A DNA stretch of 64,000 bases from JAXLQL01 sp046331625 (GCA_046331625.1 JAXLQL010000012.1:144669-208668); one strand, 5' to 3'. Counted from the first letter of the stretch, positions 1 through 9,695 are shown. Notes: a model not told the origin generated them from the letters alone. Program-made: numbers and translations.

Positions 1-2241
1 GTAGAACAACCCGTATCCGCCGCGCGATACGATCCAATTGCTGACGCGATAGGCGTAACCGAACCGCGGACCCCACAGCGCGGCCGGCATGTTGAGATGT
101 TCGCGCGGCGTCTTGTCTTGGGCGAGGAAACGCAATCCGCCTTTTACGTTCAGGGCGGCCAGTTCCGGGATCGGCGCACGCGCATAGTTCGCCTTGGCTT
201 GCGCCTCGAGTGGGCTCGAGATCGCCAGATCGAGGCCGGCATTGCCGCGGTTGAATCGATCGGTTGCGCCGCTTTCGTGTTCGTAGCGAAGGCCGAGGTT
301 CAACGTGAGCCTCGAGGTCGCCTTCCAGTCGTCGTGGAAGTAGATCGCGTGATAGGTGGCTTCTAGCGAGGGTGACGCATTGATGTCGGCGGACCCGCTG
401 TTGGGCATGCCGAGCAGGAATGCGGCGAAGTCGTGCCCGGCGTTGGGGGACACCGCGGTCGGGTTGGGACCCTGCGTGAAAGCGCGCCCGAAGTTGAAGA
501 TGCCTGCCGATCGATTCGGGTTGAACGAGTTCTGCTGCGTGACCATGTAACGGTAGCCCCACTTGAGCGCATGGCGTGCAAGCGTGTAGTGGAAGTTGAC
601 CTGCGGATTGTAGACGTTGTTGTAGGTGCGCGATGAGGTGCGGCCGGCGCCGAGGTTCTCCACGTCCGCGTCGTTCATGTTGAAACGCGGGAACGTGGCA
701 AATGCCACACTGCGAGCGAACGTGTCTGGGAATCCGAGCGTGCGGATGTCGAAGCCTTCGCCGTACATGATGTTGGCGTCGAAGTAACGCGTATAGCCCA
801 TGCGCGCGTCGAACACCATCCGCGAATTCACTACCCACGTGTAACTGGCGCCGGCGGCGATGTTGCCGCGTTCGAATTCGTCTTGTCCGCCGGTGGGGTT
901 GCCCGCGGGCCTGCAACAGGCGTCGCCGTAGAAGGCGCTCGAGGGATCGGTGCGATGGTTCCAACCGTAGCGGAAGAACAGGCTGTGGTTCGCGCTGACC
1001 TGGTGGTCCACGCGCGAGGCGAGGCTCGCCCACTTGCGCCCATTGATTTGCGGATTCTCGAAATTGAGCAGGCTGCCCGACGAGGGCGTGAGATTCGGCG
1101 CCGGGTAATACTTCAGCGCTGTTGCGGAGACCGGATCGAAGCGCGCGGCCGGAATCGCGTTGCCGGGAAACGGCGAGCGCACGTAACCCGATCCTTGCGG
1201 CGTGGTGGTGGCGGGATCGAAGATGGTCACAGCGCGGCTCGAGCGCGAGAAGTCTCCGCGGCGCTCGGCGTCAGTGGGCACGATCGCCCGCGCGAACGCA
1301 TTGCCGCGGATCTGCGTGCCTTCGAAGTTGAAAAAGTAGTGCGTCTTGTCGACGCCCCTGTAGACTTTGGGAATCCAGAATGGCCCGCCGAACGACGCGC
1401 CGTACGTGTTTTGTTTGAACTCGCTCTTCGGTCTTCCAATGCGATTGTTGAAGAAATCGTTGGCGTTGAGGTTGTCGTTGCGTAGATACCAATACGCGGC
1501 GCCGTGATACTGGTTCGTGCCCGAGCGCGTGGATACGTTGACGAACGCCGCCCCCGAGTGCCCGAACTCGGCGTCATATCCGTTGGTCTGCACACGCATC
1601 TCTTGCACTGCGTCGGGCGAAGGCGACATCGAAACGTTTGTGGTGCCCATGTTCGGGATTCCGTCAAGGAGGAACTCGCTGCGGCCCTCGCTGCCTGCAG
1701 CGGCGAAGTTCGACGGTCCGGCGACGTCCCAAGGGTTGAGCGCGCCGGGATCGCCTGTGTACTGGATGCCCGGTGAGAGCGTGAGGAATACATATGGGTT
1801 GCGTCCGATGAGCGGCAGCTCATTCAGCACCTGAGTGTTGATGGTGGTTCCGAGCGCGCCTGTTTCCGTGCGCAGAAGGGCCGCTTCTCCAGTGACGGTA
1901 ACGCTTTCGGCCACTTCGCCGAGTTGGAGCGTGATATCGATGGTGGTGGTCTCGCCGGTCTGCAGTTCGACGCCGTCCTGGCGGAACCGCTTGAAACCAG
2001 CGTGCTCGGCGTCGAGTTTGTAGACGCCGCGGTCGATCAGCGTGAAGCGATAGAAGCCCGAGTTGTCGCTCGTCTCGGTACGGGCGATGCCGGTATCGAC
2101 GCTGGTGATCTTGATCAATGCTCCGGGCACGGCGGCGCCGGTGGAATCGCGGACGATTCCGGTCAGATTGCTCTTGTTGACTTGCGCGAAAAGAAGACCG
2201 GCCGCGACAAGCGTCGCGGTCAGCAACACAACGGATCGCAT
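1..2241 (-). CDS. TonB-dependent receptor with carboxypeptidase-regulatory N-domain, cut by left window edge
   Basis: The first 747 codons of a minus-strand gene run off the left edge without a stop. The ATG at 2241 opens a signal peptide (MRSVVLLTATLVAAGLLFAQ). A CarboxypepD_reg-like beta-sandwich follows (GIVRDSTGAAVPGA, YRFTLIDRGVYKL, around residues 25-105). Next comes a plug-like segment with LNELPLIGRNPYVFL and a DGIPN motif (around 130-190), and then barrel sequence rich in aromatic residues and Asn. This is the OmpA/Oar-like receptor family that is greatly expanded in Acidobacteria. Such proteins sit in the outer membrane and are thought to take up or process large substrates. The substrate cannot be read from the sequence, although the adjoining phosphatase and sulfatase suggest organic P/S ester use. 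The C-terminal barrel lies outside the window. Confidence 0.9.
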   Translation of the reverse strand, partial: MRSVVLLTATLVAAGLLFAQVNKSNLTGIVRDSTGAAVPGALIKITSVDTGIARTETSDNSGFYRFTLIDRGVYKLDAEHAGFKRFRQDGVELQTGETTTIDITLQLGEVAESVTVTGEAALLRTETGALGTTINTQVLNELPLIGRNPYVFLTLSPGIQYTGDPGALNPWDVAGPSNFAAAGSEGRSEFLLDGIPNMGTTNVSMSPSPDAVQEMRVQTNGYDAEFGHSGAAFVNVSTRSGTNQYHGAAYWYLRNDNLNANDFFNNRIGRPKSEFKQNTYGASFGGPFWIPKVYRGVDKTHYFFNFEGTQIRGNAFARAIVPTDAERRGDFSRSSRAVTIFDPATTTPQGSGYVRSPFPGNAIPAARFDPVSATALKYYPAPNLTPSSGSLLNFENPQINGRKWASLASRVDHQVSANHSLFFRYGWNHRTDPSSAFYGDACCRPAGNPTGGQDEFERGNIAAGASYTWVVNSRMVFDARMGYTRYFDANIMYGEGFDIRTLGFPDTFARSVAFATFPRFNMNDADVENLGAGRTSSRTYNNVYNPQVNFHYTLARHALKWGYRYMVTQQNSFNPNRSAGIFNFGRAFTQGPNPTAVSPNAGHDFAAFLLGMPNSGSADINASPSLEATYHAIYFHDDWKATSRLTLNLGLRYEHESGATDRFNRGNAGLDLAISSPLEAQAKANYARAPIPELAALNVKGGLRFLAQDKTPREHLNMPAALWGPRFGYAYRVSNWIVSRGGYGLFY

Positions 2242-2257
2242 TCTTTGCACCCCTTCT

Positions 2258-3745
2258 TCAACTGGTAGGTATTTCCTGCTTGAAGAGAGTTTCTCGCTTT
2301 TGATTCCGCAATGCAACCGTCATAGCCCCGGTCTTGCCCTCGATGAACACTTCGCCGAAATACTGACCGGAGGCAGGCGAAGAATTCGGCGCCGTGGGGA
2401 ATTTCTGGAACTTCACTTCGGGACCAAAGGTGTTGTCGAGCTGCGCCGGACCGAAAGTGCCCGCGTTGAGCGGTCCGCTGACGAATTCCCAGAACGGATC
2501 GAAATCGGTGAACTGCGCCTTCTCCGGGCGATAGATGTGCGCCGCCGTGTAGTGCACATCGGCGGTGAGCCACACCACATTTCGCACGCGCTGCTTCTTC
2601 ATCGACGTGAGCAGGTCCGCGATTTCGAACTCACGCCCGAGCACGGGTCCATCGCCGTTGGCCACCGCTTCGAACATCGCGCGGCCCTGCGAATCCTTAC
2701 CGTCAGGCACGAGCAATCCCAGTGGCATGTCGGCGGCGATCACCTTCCACAGTGCCTTCGATCGGGCGAGGTCACGCTTCAGCCACTGAATCTGCGGTGT
2801 CCCCATGAAGGCCGTTTCGCCAGACGCCGCCGCTTGCCGGTTGTAACCGTTGGCCGCGCGATAGGTGCGCATGTCGAGCACGAACACGTCGAGCAGCGGG
2901 CCATAGGGGATCCGCCGGTAAATGCGGTTCGACGTGATGCGCATCGGCGCGTGCTCGAGAAACGCCTGCCGCGCGTGCGCCACAAGCGTACCGATGTCCT
3001 TCACCTTGTAGCGCGCGTCACTGACCAGATCCTTGCCCGGCGACCAGTTGTTGATCACCTCGTGGTCATCCCACTGCCAGACCTGCGCCACTGACGCATT
3101 GAAGCGCCGCACGTTCTCATCCATCATGTTGTAGAGATACGCTCCGCGGAACTCCTCCACCGTCTCGGCCACCTTGCTCTTGGCCTCGGTCACCACGTTG
3201 CGCCACACCAAGCCATCCGGAGTCTTCTGCTCGCGAGGAATCGGACCGTCGGCGTAGATGTTGTCGCCCGAGTGGATGAAGAAATCGGGATCGGTGCGGC
3301 GCATTCCCTCGTAGCTCACCATGCCGCCGAGATCCGGGTTGATGCCGTAGCCCTGCCCGCACGTATCGCCGGACCACAGGAACCGAACATCCCGCCGGTC
3401 ACGCGGCGCCGTGCGAAAACGGCCCGCCACGGGCTCTCCGTCTCCGAAACGTGCACGGTAGAAAATGGTTTGGCCGGGGGGAAGGCCGGTCAGGTCCACA
3501 CGCGCGGTGAGTCCGGTTGCGTCCGTTGCGGCGCCGCCCTTTACGGTGCGCAGTCCCGTCATCTGCTCCGTGGTGGACCATTCCACCACCAGTTGCTCCG
3601 GGCGATCCGAGCGCGCCCACACGATGGCGCGATCGGCCAGCACATCGCCCGACATCACGCCATACGGGAGCTTGGGTCGAGATTGCGAAAGGGCCAGGGC
3701 AGGGAAGAAGAGGAAAGGTCGTCTTGTCATAGTTCCTGTCGTCAT
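2258..3745 (-). CDS. PhoD-like alkaline phosphatase/phosphodiesterase, Tat-exported
   Basis: A 495-aa protein with a twin-arginine leader (TRRPFLFFPALALS), then a small Fn3-like N-domain (residues about 25-115) and a PhoD-type metallophosphatase domain. Metal-ligand motifs visible are WSGDTCGQ, HSGDNIYADG, WDDHEVINNW and, near the C-terminus, TADVHY. PhoD enzymes hydrolyse phosphate mono- and diesters outside the cytoplasm using Ca/Fe. The annotated ATG overlaps the sulfatase stop by 4 nt (ATGA), indicating translational coupling. A second ATG at 3730, with AGGA just upstream, would start exactly at the Tat motif and may be the true start. It lies in the same minus-strand run as the sulfatase upstream and the TonB receptor downstream. 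Confidence 0.9.
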   Translation of the reverse strand: MTTGTMTRRPFLFFPALALSQSRPKLPYGVMSGDVLADRAIVWARSDRPEQLVVEWSTTEQMTGLRTVKGGAATDATGLTARVDLTGLPPGQTIFYRARFGDGEPVAGRFRTAPRDRRDVRFLWSGDTCGQGYGINPDLGGMVSYEGMRRTDPDFFIHSGDNIYADGPIPREQKTPDGLVWRNVVTEAKSKVAETVEEFRGAYLYNMMDENVRRFNASVAQVWQWDDHEVINNWSPGKDLVSDARYKVKDIGTLVAHARQAFLEHAPMRITSNRIYRRIPYGPLLDVFVLDMRTYRAANGYNRQAAASGETAFMGTPQIQWLKRDLARSKALWKVIAADMPLGLLVPDGKDSQGRAMFEAVANGDGPVLGREFEIADLLTSMKKQRVRNVVWLTADVHYTAAHIYRPEKAQFTDFDPFWEFVSGPLNAGTFGPAQLDNTFGPEVKFQKFPTAPNSSPASGQYFGEVFIEGKTGAMTVALRNQKRETLFKQEIPTS

Positions 3746-5088
3746 AGCTCCTGGGCCGAAGGCTTTTCGTCGAACTGCCCCTGATCTCCAGTTTCGTCTA
3801 TCCAGCGGAGCAAGCGCGCGCTCAACTCTGATCGAATCGGCTGCATCGCCGGTTCGTGCGTGAGGTTCTTGATCTCGTGCGGATCCGCCTTCAGATCGTA
3901 GAGCTCTTCGTCAGGCTTGCGCGGCGCCATGAATTGCGCCTGCACGGCGTTGAGCTTGCCCGCTTCGTAGAGCTTCTTCATCACGCCGAGCGTCGGGTAG
4001 TTCGTCTCGATGTATTCGTTGTACTGCGTGTAGGGGCGCAACGGCATGTAGTTGCGGATGTACTTGAAACGATCGGTGCGGATCGAGCGGATTCGATCGA
4101 CGGTCATGTCGCAGCGGTCGCGCGCGGTGATGATGTGGTCGCGCGTCGAAGCCTTGCGCCCGAACAGGGGCCGCCCGTCGAACTTCGCCGGAATGTCGAT
4201 GCCAGCAGCCCAGAGCGTGGTAGCCGTGATGTCGAGTGAGAGCGTCAGGTCGTCACGAACCGAGCCTTCGCTGATGCCGCTGTCGGGCCACCATGCGATC
4301 AGTGGAACGTGAGTGCCCGGATCGTAGAGCCACTGCTTGCCGCGGATGAGGCATCGTCCGTTGTCGCCGAAGAACATCACGAGCGTGTTGTCGAGCAGGT
4401 CGTCTTTGCGGAGCAGGTCGAGCGTCATGCCGATCTGCGAGTCGAGCAGATTGATGGCGTCGAGGTGATTGGCGTACTCGTCGCGGACCACCGGGTGATC
4501 GGGCCAGTAGGGCGGAAGCTCCAGCTTGGCGGGGTCGACGAGATACCTCTGCTTGCGCGCGAGCGGAAACGCGGGTCCTTTGTGCGGTGCTTGGTAATTG
4601 ATGTGAGCGAAGAACGGCTGGCCTGCGGAGCGCTGGTTCCAGTGGTTGCCGTCGAAAGGTTTCGGCGCATCCCAGTTGAGATCGGTCTTGCCGGTGGCGC
4701 CGATATCCACGGCCGCTTTGGTGGGATTGCACGTGAAGTAGCCGCGGTCGCGCAACCGGTCCGTGATGAGGCGCACGCCGTCAGGGAGCTTGTAGCCGTC
4801 TTTGCGATGGCTCCGATGATTGTGCGTTCCCGACGTGGTTTGGTAGACGCCCGTCATGAAGCCAGATCGGCTCGACGAGCACACCGGCGCGGTGGTGAAC
4901 GTGCGCGTGAACCGAACTCCCTCCTCGGCCAGCTTGTCGAGATTCGGAGTGCGCATTTGCGGCGCGCCGTAGCAGCCGACCGAAGGGTTCATATCCTCGC
5001 CCGTGAGCCACACGATATTGGGCGGTTTTCGGGCGCGCTGGAGGAACGCAGGGGCGGTCACGGCGCCCAGGAAATCGCGGCGTTGCAT
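3742..5088 (-). CDS. sulfatase family protein (arylsulfatase-like), Tat-exported
   Basis: 448 aa from the ATG at 5088. An in-frame upstream ATG at 5151 exists but would run across the divergent trpC start, and starting at 5088 puts a Tat leader (MQRRDFLGAV) at the N-terminus. Metal-binding GEDMNPSVG lies near residue 30. The formylglycine motif C70-S-S-S-R74-SGFMTG has Ser instead of the usual Pro in CxPxR, a variant seen in bacterial sulfatases. HINYQAPHKG and FGDNGRCLIRGK follow. It probably hydrolyses a sulfate ester in the periplasm, substrate unknown. The stop overlaps the PhoD start by 4 nt. Only about 30 bp separate it from divergent trpC. Confidence 0.9.
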   Translation of the reverse strand: MQRRDFLGAVTAPAFLQRARKPPNIVWLTGEDMNPSVGCYGAPQMRTPNLDKLAEEGVRFTRTFTTAPVCSSSRSGFMTGVYQTTSGTHNHRSHRKDGYKLPDGVRLITDRLRDRGYFTCNPTKAAVDIGATGKTDLNWDAPKPFDGNHWNQRSAGQPFFAHINYQAPHKGPAFPLARKQRYLVDPAKLELPPYWPDHPVVRDEYANHLDAINLLDSQIGMTLDLLRKDDLLDNTLVMFFGDNGRCLIRGKQWLYDPGTHVPLIAWWPDSGISEGSVRDDLTLSLDITATTLWAAGIDIPAKFDGRPLFGRKASTRDHIITARDRCDMTVDRIRSIRTDRFKYIRNYMPLRPYTQYNEYIETNYPTLGVMKKLYEAGKLNAVQAQFMAPRKPDEELYDLKADPHEIKNLTHEPAMQPIRSELSARLLRWIDETGDQGQFDEKPSAQEL

Positions 5089-5119
5089 CGGTTCGATGAT
5101 ACGATAAAGGATTCCCCCG

Positions 5120-5908
5120 ATGATGCGGGCCGTCCCCGGCGTTCTCGCCAAAATCGCCGATCACAAGCGCATGGAACTGGCCGGACGCGTGTCCCAACGC
5201 GCCGCCTTCGAGCGCATGGCCGAATATCGTCTGGGCGATCGCCGCGACTTCCGAGCCGCCTTGGAGTCGCGCCAGCCGGCCATCATCGCGGAAATCAAAA
5301 AGGCTTCGCCGAGCAAAGGGCTGCTCGCGCCCGATTTCGATCCGCGCCGCAACGCGTGCGATTACGCCCGCGGAGGCGCCGCGTGCTTGTCCGTGCTCAC
5401 CGACGAGCAGTTTTTCCAGGGCTCACTCGCTGACATGCAGGCCGCTCGTGCCGAGTGTCCTCTGCCCGCGCTGCGCAAGGATTTCACGCTCGACGAGTTT
5501 CATGTGATCGAAGCCGCCGCACACGGCGCCGATGCGATTCTGCTCATCGTGGCGCTGCTCGAAACGGCCGAACTGACGCGCTTTCGCGAGGTCGCCGAGC
5601 GCTATCGCATGGCGGCGATCGTGGAAGTGCATGACGAAGAAGAACTGGCTCGCGCCGTCGATTCCGGAGCCCGCATCATCGGCGTCAACAATCGTGACCT
5701 GCGTGATTTTTCCGTACGCCTGGAAACGAGCGAACGGCTGGCCGAGCGCATTCCGGCGGGCGTATTGCGCATCGCTGAAAGCGGCATCCACGCCCATGCC
5801 GACGTGCAGCGCTTGGCCGCCTCCGGCTACGGCGCGTTCCTGGTGGGCGAACATTTGATGAAGTCCGGAGATCCGGCCGCTGCTTTGAGCGCACTGCTCG
5901 GCTCATGA
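5120..5908 (+). CDS. trpC: indole-3-glycerol phosphate synthase
   Basis: A 262-aa (beta/alpha)8 barrel enzyme that closes carboxyphenylamino-deoxyribulose 5-phosphate to indole-3-glycerol phosphate. Recognisable motifs are AEIKKASPSKG, SVLTDEQFFQGS, PALRKDF (catalytic Lys), EVHDEEEL, GVNNRDL and IAESGIH. AAAGGA lies upstream of two adjacent ATGs (5120 and 5123). It begins the operon trpCFBA-chorismate mutase-tyrA, and each of the first three junctions is a 4-nt stop/start overlap. trpE, trpG and trpD are not in the window, so the first steps to tryptophan are encoded elsewhere. Confidence 0.97.
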   Translation: MMRAVPGVLAKIADHKRMELAGRVSQRAAFERMAEYRLGDRRDFRAALESRQPAIIAEIKKASPSKGLLAPDFDPRRNACDYARGGAACLSVLTDEQFFQGSLADMQAARAECPLPALRKDFTLDEFHVIEAAAHGADAILLIVALLETAELTRFREVAERYRMAAIVEVHDEEELARAVDSGARIIGVNNRDLRDFSVRLETSERLAERIPAGVLRIAESGIHAHADVQRLAASGYGAFLVGEHLMKSGDPAAALSALLGS

Positions 5909-6510
5909 TCATCAAGGTCTGCGGCATTACCTCCCGCGAAGATGCGCTGGCCGCCGTGGAGGCCGGAGCGACGGCCCTCGGATTCAATTTCTGGCCGAAG
6001 AGCCCTCGCTGGATCGAGCCCTCGGCCGCCGCCGCCATCGCGGCCGAACTGCCGCCCGGCGTGCTGAAGGCCGGCGTGTTCGTGAACGAAACGGCGGAAC
6101 ACGTCGAAAATGTTTCAAACAAAGCCGGGCTCGACGTTGCGCAGCTACACGGCGCCTGCGGAACTCCCCGCGGAATCCGTGTCTGGAAGGGCCACTCCGT
6201 GAAGGAAGGATTTTCCTCCTCCGTGCTCGAAGATCCCGAGGCCGAAGCCTTCCTGCTCGACGCGCCGGCCGGCGACCAGTACGGCGGCACCGGACGCACC
6301 TTTGACTGGAACCTCATTCGCGGCCTCCGCTGCCGCATCGTCCTCGCCGGCGGACTCGACGCCTCGAACGTCGCCCGCGCAATCGAAGTGGCTCGGCCGT
6401 GGGGCGTAGACGCGTGCTCGCGCATCGAGTCCTCGCCCGGTCGCAAAGATCACGCGAAGATGGCAGCCTTCGTTCGAGCCGCCCTCGACGCTGCACTGAT
6501 ACTCCAATGA
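5905..6510 (+). CDS. trpF: phosphoribosylanthranilate isomerase
   Basis: A 201-aa single-domain TIM barrel catalysing the Amadori rearrangement of phosphoribosylanthranilate. The catalytic Cys is in IKVCGIT near the N-terminus. The catalytic Asp is in LLDAPAGDQYGGTGRTFDW, and the phosphate-binding ILAGGLDASNV and WGVDACSRIES follow. The start overlaps the trpC stop by 4 nt (ATGA) and its stop overlaps trpB in the same way, implying coupled translation. It is a separate gene here, not fused to trpC as in enterobacteria. Confidence 0.97.
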   Translation: MIIKVCGITSREDALAAVEAGATALGFNFWPKSPRWIEPSAAAAIAAELPPGVLKAGVFVNETAEHVENVSNKAGLDVAQLHGACGTPRGIRVWKGHSVKEGFSSSVLEDPEAEAFLLDAPAGDQYGGTGRTFDWNLIRGLRCRIVLAGGLDASNVARAIEVARPWGVDACSRIESSPGRKDHAKMAAFVRAALDAALILQ

Positions 6511-7709
6511 CTCCACTCTCTCAACCCGACCCCGGTGGACACTTCGGCCCCTACGGCGGCCGCTACGTGCCCGAGACCTTGATGGCTCCGCTCGAGGAGT
6601 TGGAGTCCGCCTGGCGCGAAGCCCGCCAGGACCCGGCTTTCCACGCCGAGCTCTCGCGCCTGCTGCACGACTACGCCGGCCGCCCCACGCCGCTCTACTA
6701 TGCCAAGCGTCTCAGCGAGCACCTGGGCGGCGCGAAGATCTATCTCAAGCGCGAAGACCTGCTCCACACCGGCGCTCACAAGATCAACAACTGCCTGGGC
6801 CAGATTCTGCTGGCGCGGCGCATGGGCAAGAAGCGCATCATCGCCGAAACCGGCGCGGGCCAGCATGGCGTGGCGACGGCCACCGTGTCGGCGCTGTTCG
6901 GGCTCGAATGCGTGGTCTACATGGGCTCCGAGGACATGCGGCGCCAGCGGCTCAACGTCTTTCGCATGCGGCTGCTCGGCGCCAAAGTGGTGGGCGTCGA
7001 TGCCGGAAGCAAGACGCTCAAAGACGCCATCAGCGAAGCCATGCGCGACTGGGTGACCAACGTTGCCTCCACGCATTACCTGCTCGGATCGGCCCTGGGC
7101 GCGCATCCGTATCCGGTGATGGTCCGCGATTTTCATCGCTGCATCGGCGAAGAAGCACGCGGCCAGATGCTCGATCACGAAAGCGGCCTGCCTGACCGCG
7201 TGATTGCCTGTGTCGGTGGCGGCAGCAACGCCATCGGCATGTTCCATGCTTTCCTGGGTGACGCGAATGTCGCGCTCACGGGCGTAGAAGCCGGCGGACG
7301 TAGCGCGGCGCTCGGCGAGCACGCGGCGCGATTCTCCGGTGGATCGCCGGGTGTGCTGCAAGGCACGCGCAGCTATCTTCTGCAGGATGACGACGGACAG
7401 ATCGCGCTGACGCACTCGGTTTCGGCCGGGCTCGACTACGCGTCTGTCGGTCCGGAACATGCGTGGCTTCACGATCAAGGCCGCGTGGAATACACGTCAT
7501 GCGACGACAAGGGCGCGCTACAAGCCGCGCTGACGCTGGCTCGCATGGAAGGCATCATTCCCGCGCTCGAATCCGCGCATGGCGTAGCCGAGGCGATCCG
7601 GCGCGCGCCATCGGAGCCCGGCAAGATCTATGCCGTGTGCCTCTCTGGCCGCGGAGACAAAGACGTGGACATCTATCGCGAGAATTTTCCGGAGCTCGAC
7701 CGCGCATGA
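6507..7709 (+). CDS. trpB: tryptophan synthase beta chain
   Basis: A 400-aa PLP enzyme condensing indole with serine. The start at 6507 gives the normal TrpB N-terminus (GHFGPYGGRYVPETLM) and a 4-nt overlap with trpF. A longer in-frame extension back to 6399 would lie inside trpF. PLP Lys92 is in LLHTGAHKINNCLGQ. The ammonium/indole region ETGAGQHGVATAT, the phosphate loop CVGGGSNAIGMF and GVEAGG are intact. This is TrpB1-type, paired with trpA immediately downstream. Confidence 0.98.
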   Translation: MTPLSQPDPGGHFGPYGGRYVPETLMAPLEELESAWREARQDPAFHAELSRLLHDYAGRPTPLYYAKRLSEHLGGAKIYLKREDLLHTGAHKINNCLGQILLARRMGKKRIIAETGAGQHGVATATVSALFGLECVVYMGSEDMRRQRLNVFRMRLLGAKVVGVDAGSKTLKDAISEAMRDWVTNVASTHYLLGSALGAHPYPVMVRDFHRCIGEEARGQMLDHESGLPDRVIACVGGGSNAIGMFHAFLGDANVALTGVEAGGRSAALGEHAARFSGGSPGVLQGTRSYLLQDDDGQIALTHSVSAGLDYASVGPEHAWLHDQGRVEYTSCDDKGALQAALTLARMEGIIPALESAHGVAEAIRRAPSEPGKIYAVCLSGRGDKDVDIYRENFPELDRA

Positions 7710-8506
7710 GCCGCATATCCGATCTCTTCACGCGGCTGAAACCCACCGGCGAGAAAGCGCTGGTCGCCTACATCACCGCTGGCGACCCCGCACCCGCGCG
7801 CACGGCGGCATTGGTGGCCGCGCTCGAACGCGGTGGCGCGGACCTCATCGAACTCGGCGTGCCGTTCTCCGATCCCGTTGCCGACGGACCCATGATCCAG
7901 CGCGCCAGCGAACGCGCGCTCGCAGCGGGCACACGGCTCGCCACCGTGCTCGACATCGCACGCCAGATCCGCGCCCAGTCGCAGATTCCCTTGCTGCTGT
8001 TCAGCTACCTGAATCCGCTGCTGCGCTACGGATTCGAGAAGCTCGCAAAGGATGCAGTGGCCGCGGGTATCGATGGCGTGCTCATCACCGACGTGAGCGT
8101 GGAAGAAGCTGCATCGTACGTCGAGACGATGCGCGCCGCCGGCCTCGATACGGTGTTCCTCGCCGCGCCCACCAGCACGCCGCGCCGCCTGGAACTGGTG
8201 TCTCGCTACTCCACCGGCTTCGCCTACCTGGTCTCGCGGACCGGCGTCACCGGCGAACGCGATTCGCTCGCCTCGAGCGCCGGCGAGCTCGTCTACGCCA
8301 TGCGCGCCGTTACACACCTGCCGCTAACCATCGGCTTCGGAATCTCGAAGCCCGAACAAGCGTCCGAGGCCGGCAAGCTCGCCGATGGTATCGTAGTCGG
8401 CAGTGCTTTCGTGCGGATCGTGGAAGAGCACGGCGCGAGCCCGGATCTGGAAGCGCGGCTGGAATCGCTCGCGCGTAGTCTCAAGAGTCCACTCGAGAAG
8501 GCCTGA
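7706..8506 (+). CDS. trpA: tryptophan synthase alpha chain
   Basis: 266 aa, cleaving indole-3-glycerol phosphate to indole. The catalytic pair is visible as Glu49 (LIELGVPFSDP) and Asp60 (VADGPMIQ), in the same numbering as the E. coli enzyme. The start at 7706 overlaps the trpB stop by 4 nt. The longer in-frame reading back to 7463 is shadow sequence inside trpB. Other family motifs are LLLFSYLNPLLRYG, GVLITDVSVEEA and GFGISKPEQA. Confidence 0.97.
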   Translation: MSRISDLFTRLKPTGEKALVAYITAGDPAPARTAALVAALERGGADLIELGVPFSDPVADGPMIQRASERALAAGTRLATVLDIARQIRAQSQIPLLLFSYLNPLLRYGFEKLAKDAVAAGIDGVLITDVSVEEAASYVETMRAAGLDTVFLAAPTSTPRRLELVSRYSTGFAYLVSRTGVTGERDSLASSAGELVYAMRAVTHLPLTIGFGISKPEQASEAGKLADGIVVGSAFVRIVEEHGASPDLEARLESLARSLKSPLEKA

Positions 8507-8515
8507 CAGCATAGG

Positions 8516-8824
8516 ATGACGCCCGAAGAAGCAGAATCGCTACTGAGCGAGTGCCGCCGCCAGATCGACACGGTGGACCGGCGCATCGTGGAATTGCTCA
8601 ACGAGCGCGCGCGGATCGTGGAGAACGTCGGCGACATCAAGCAGCGGGCCAAGCTCCGCATCTACGAACCCAAGCGCGAGGATCTCGTCTACGGCAACGT
8701 GTTCTCGTCGAACGGCGGTCCACTCACGAACGATGCGCTCCGGCGGATCTATGAGCGGCTGATCGACGAGATGCGGACCCTGCAGCGCGAGCGCATGGCC
8801 GCCGCCAAGGAAGGCACTCCGTGA
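8516..8824 (+). CDS. chorismate mutase, AroQ type
   Basis: A 102-aa all-helical protein matching the monofunctional AroQ fold, which converts chorismate to prephenate. Visible conserved pattern: CRRQIDTVDRRIVELLNER with the active-site Arg near residue 11, then VGDIKQRA with its Lys and YEPKREDLV. The C-terminal helix is IYERLIDEMRTLQRE. It lies 9 nt after trpA and 16 nt before tyrA, so it supplies prephenate to TyrA and links Trp and Tyr/Phe synthesis in one transcript. No ACT regulatory domain is present. Confidence 0.93.
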   Translation: MTPEEAESLLSECRRQIDTVDRRIVELLNERARIVENVGDIKQRAKLRIYEPKREDLVYGNVFSSNGGPLTNDALRRIYERLIDEMRTLQRERMAAAKEGTP

Positions 8825-8840
8825 TCGAATCGAGAGCCGC

Positions 8841-9695
8841 GTGGAAACGGTAGCCATCGTCGGCGTCGGTTTGATCGGCGGATCGTTCGCGCGCGCATTG
8901 CGGGACAGGGCGGGTTTTCGCGGCCGGATTCTCGGCGTGAGCCGGCCGGAATACGTCACAGCAGCCGTTGCGGCTGGCGTCGTCGACGAGGCCGCCTCGC
9001 TCGAGTCCGCCCTCGCCAAAGCCGACTTGGTTTACCTCTCGGGTTCCATCTCGAGCATCCTGGCAAACATTGAAACGGTGGATAGATTTGTACGTAATGG
9101 TACCTTAATTACCGACGCCGGTAGCACCAAGTCCCAGATCATGGCGAAAGCACGCCAGTCCATCAAGAAGGGCGTGTTCATCGGCGGGCATCCCATGGCG
9201 GGTAAAGAGGTGCGAGGAGCCGAAGCCGCCGACCCCAATCTGTTCGTGGGCCGCAACTACTTCCTCTGCCTGCCCGATTCGCCGGGCGCGCAAGCCTCGA
9301 ACTTCGTAACACTTGTATCCGAAATTGGAGCAGTTCCGCAACCCATTGCTGCTGAGGAACATGACCGCATAGTGGCGTATTCTTCGCACCTGCCGCAGTT
9401 GGCATCTACTGTATTGGCGGCTACAGTAGAAACCCATTTGGGGGGCAAGCTAACCCGCAAAGGGGCAGGCTCTGGAATCATCGACATGACGCGGCTCGCA
9501 CTTTCCGGCTACGACAACCTCTGGCGCGACATCCTCGACACGAACCGCGCCGAAGTCCGTATCGCGCTGGATTCATTCATCGAAACCCTCTCCGTTGCCC
9601 GCCGCTCGCTCGATAGCGACCCCTCCGATCCCGTCCGTGAGCAATTTGAATTGGGCCAAAAGCTCGCAAAAGACTTGCGTAAACGGGAGGATTAA
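8841..9695 (+). CDS. tyrA: prephenate dehydrogenase
   Basis: 284 aa with a GTG start; no in-frame alternative is better. The N-terminal Rossmann motif is VGVGLIGGSFARAL. ITDAGSTKSQI and the catalytic-His region GGHPMAGKEVRG follow, and the C-terminal all-helical dimer domain contains EEHDRIVAYSSHLPQL. It oxidatively decarboxylates prephenate (or arogenate) in tyrosine synthesis. It has no C-terminal ACT domain, so tyrosine feedback through ACT is not expected. It is the last biosynthetic gene of the aromatic operon. Confidence 0.95.
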   Translation: METVAIVGVGLIGGSFARALRDRAGFRGRILGVSRPEYVTAAVAAGVVDEAASLESALAKADLVYLSGSISSILANIETVDRFVRNGTLITDAGSTKSQIMAKARQSIKKGVFIGGHPMAGKEVRGAEAADPNLFVGRNYFLCLPDSPGAQASNFVTLVSEIGAVPQPIAAEEHDRIVAYSSHLPQLASTVLAATVETHLGGKLTRKGAGSGIIDMTRLALSGYDNLWRDILDTNRAEVRIALDSFIETLSVARRSLDSDPSDPVREQFELGQKLAKDLRKRED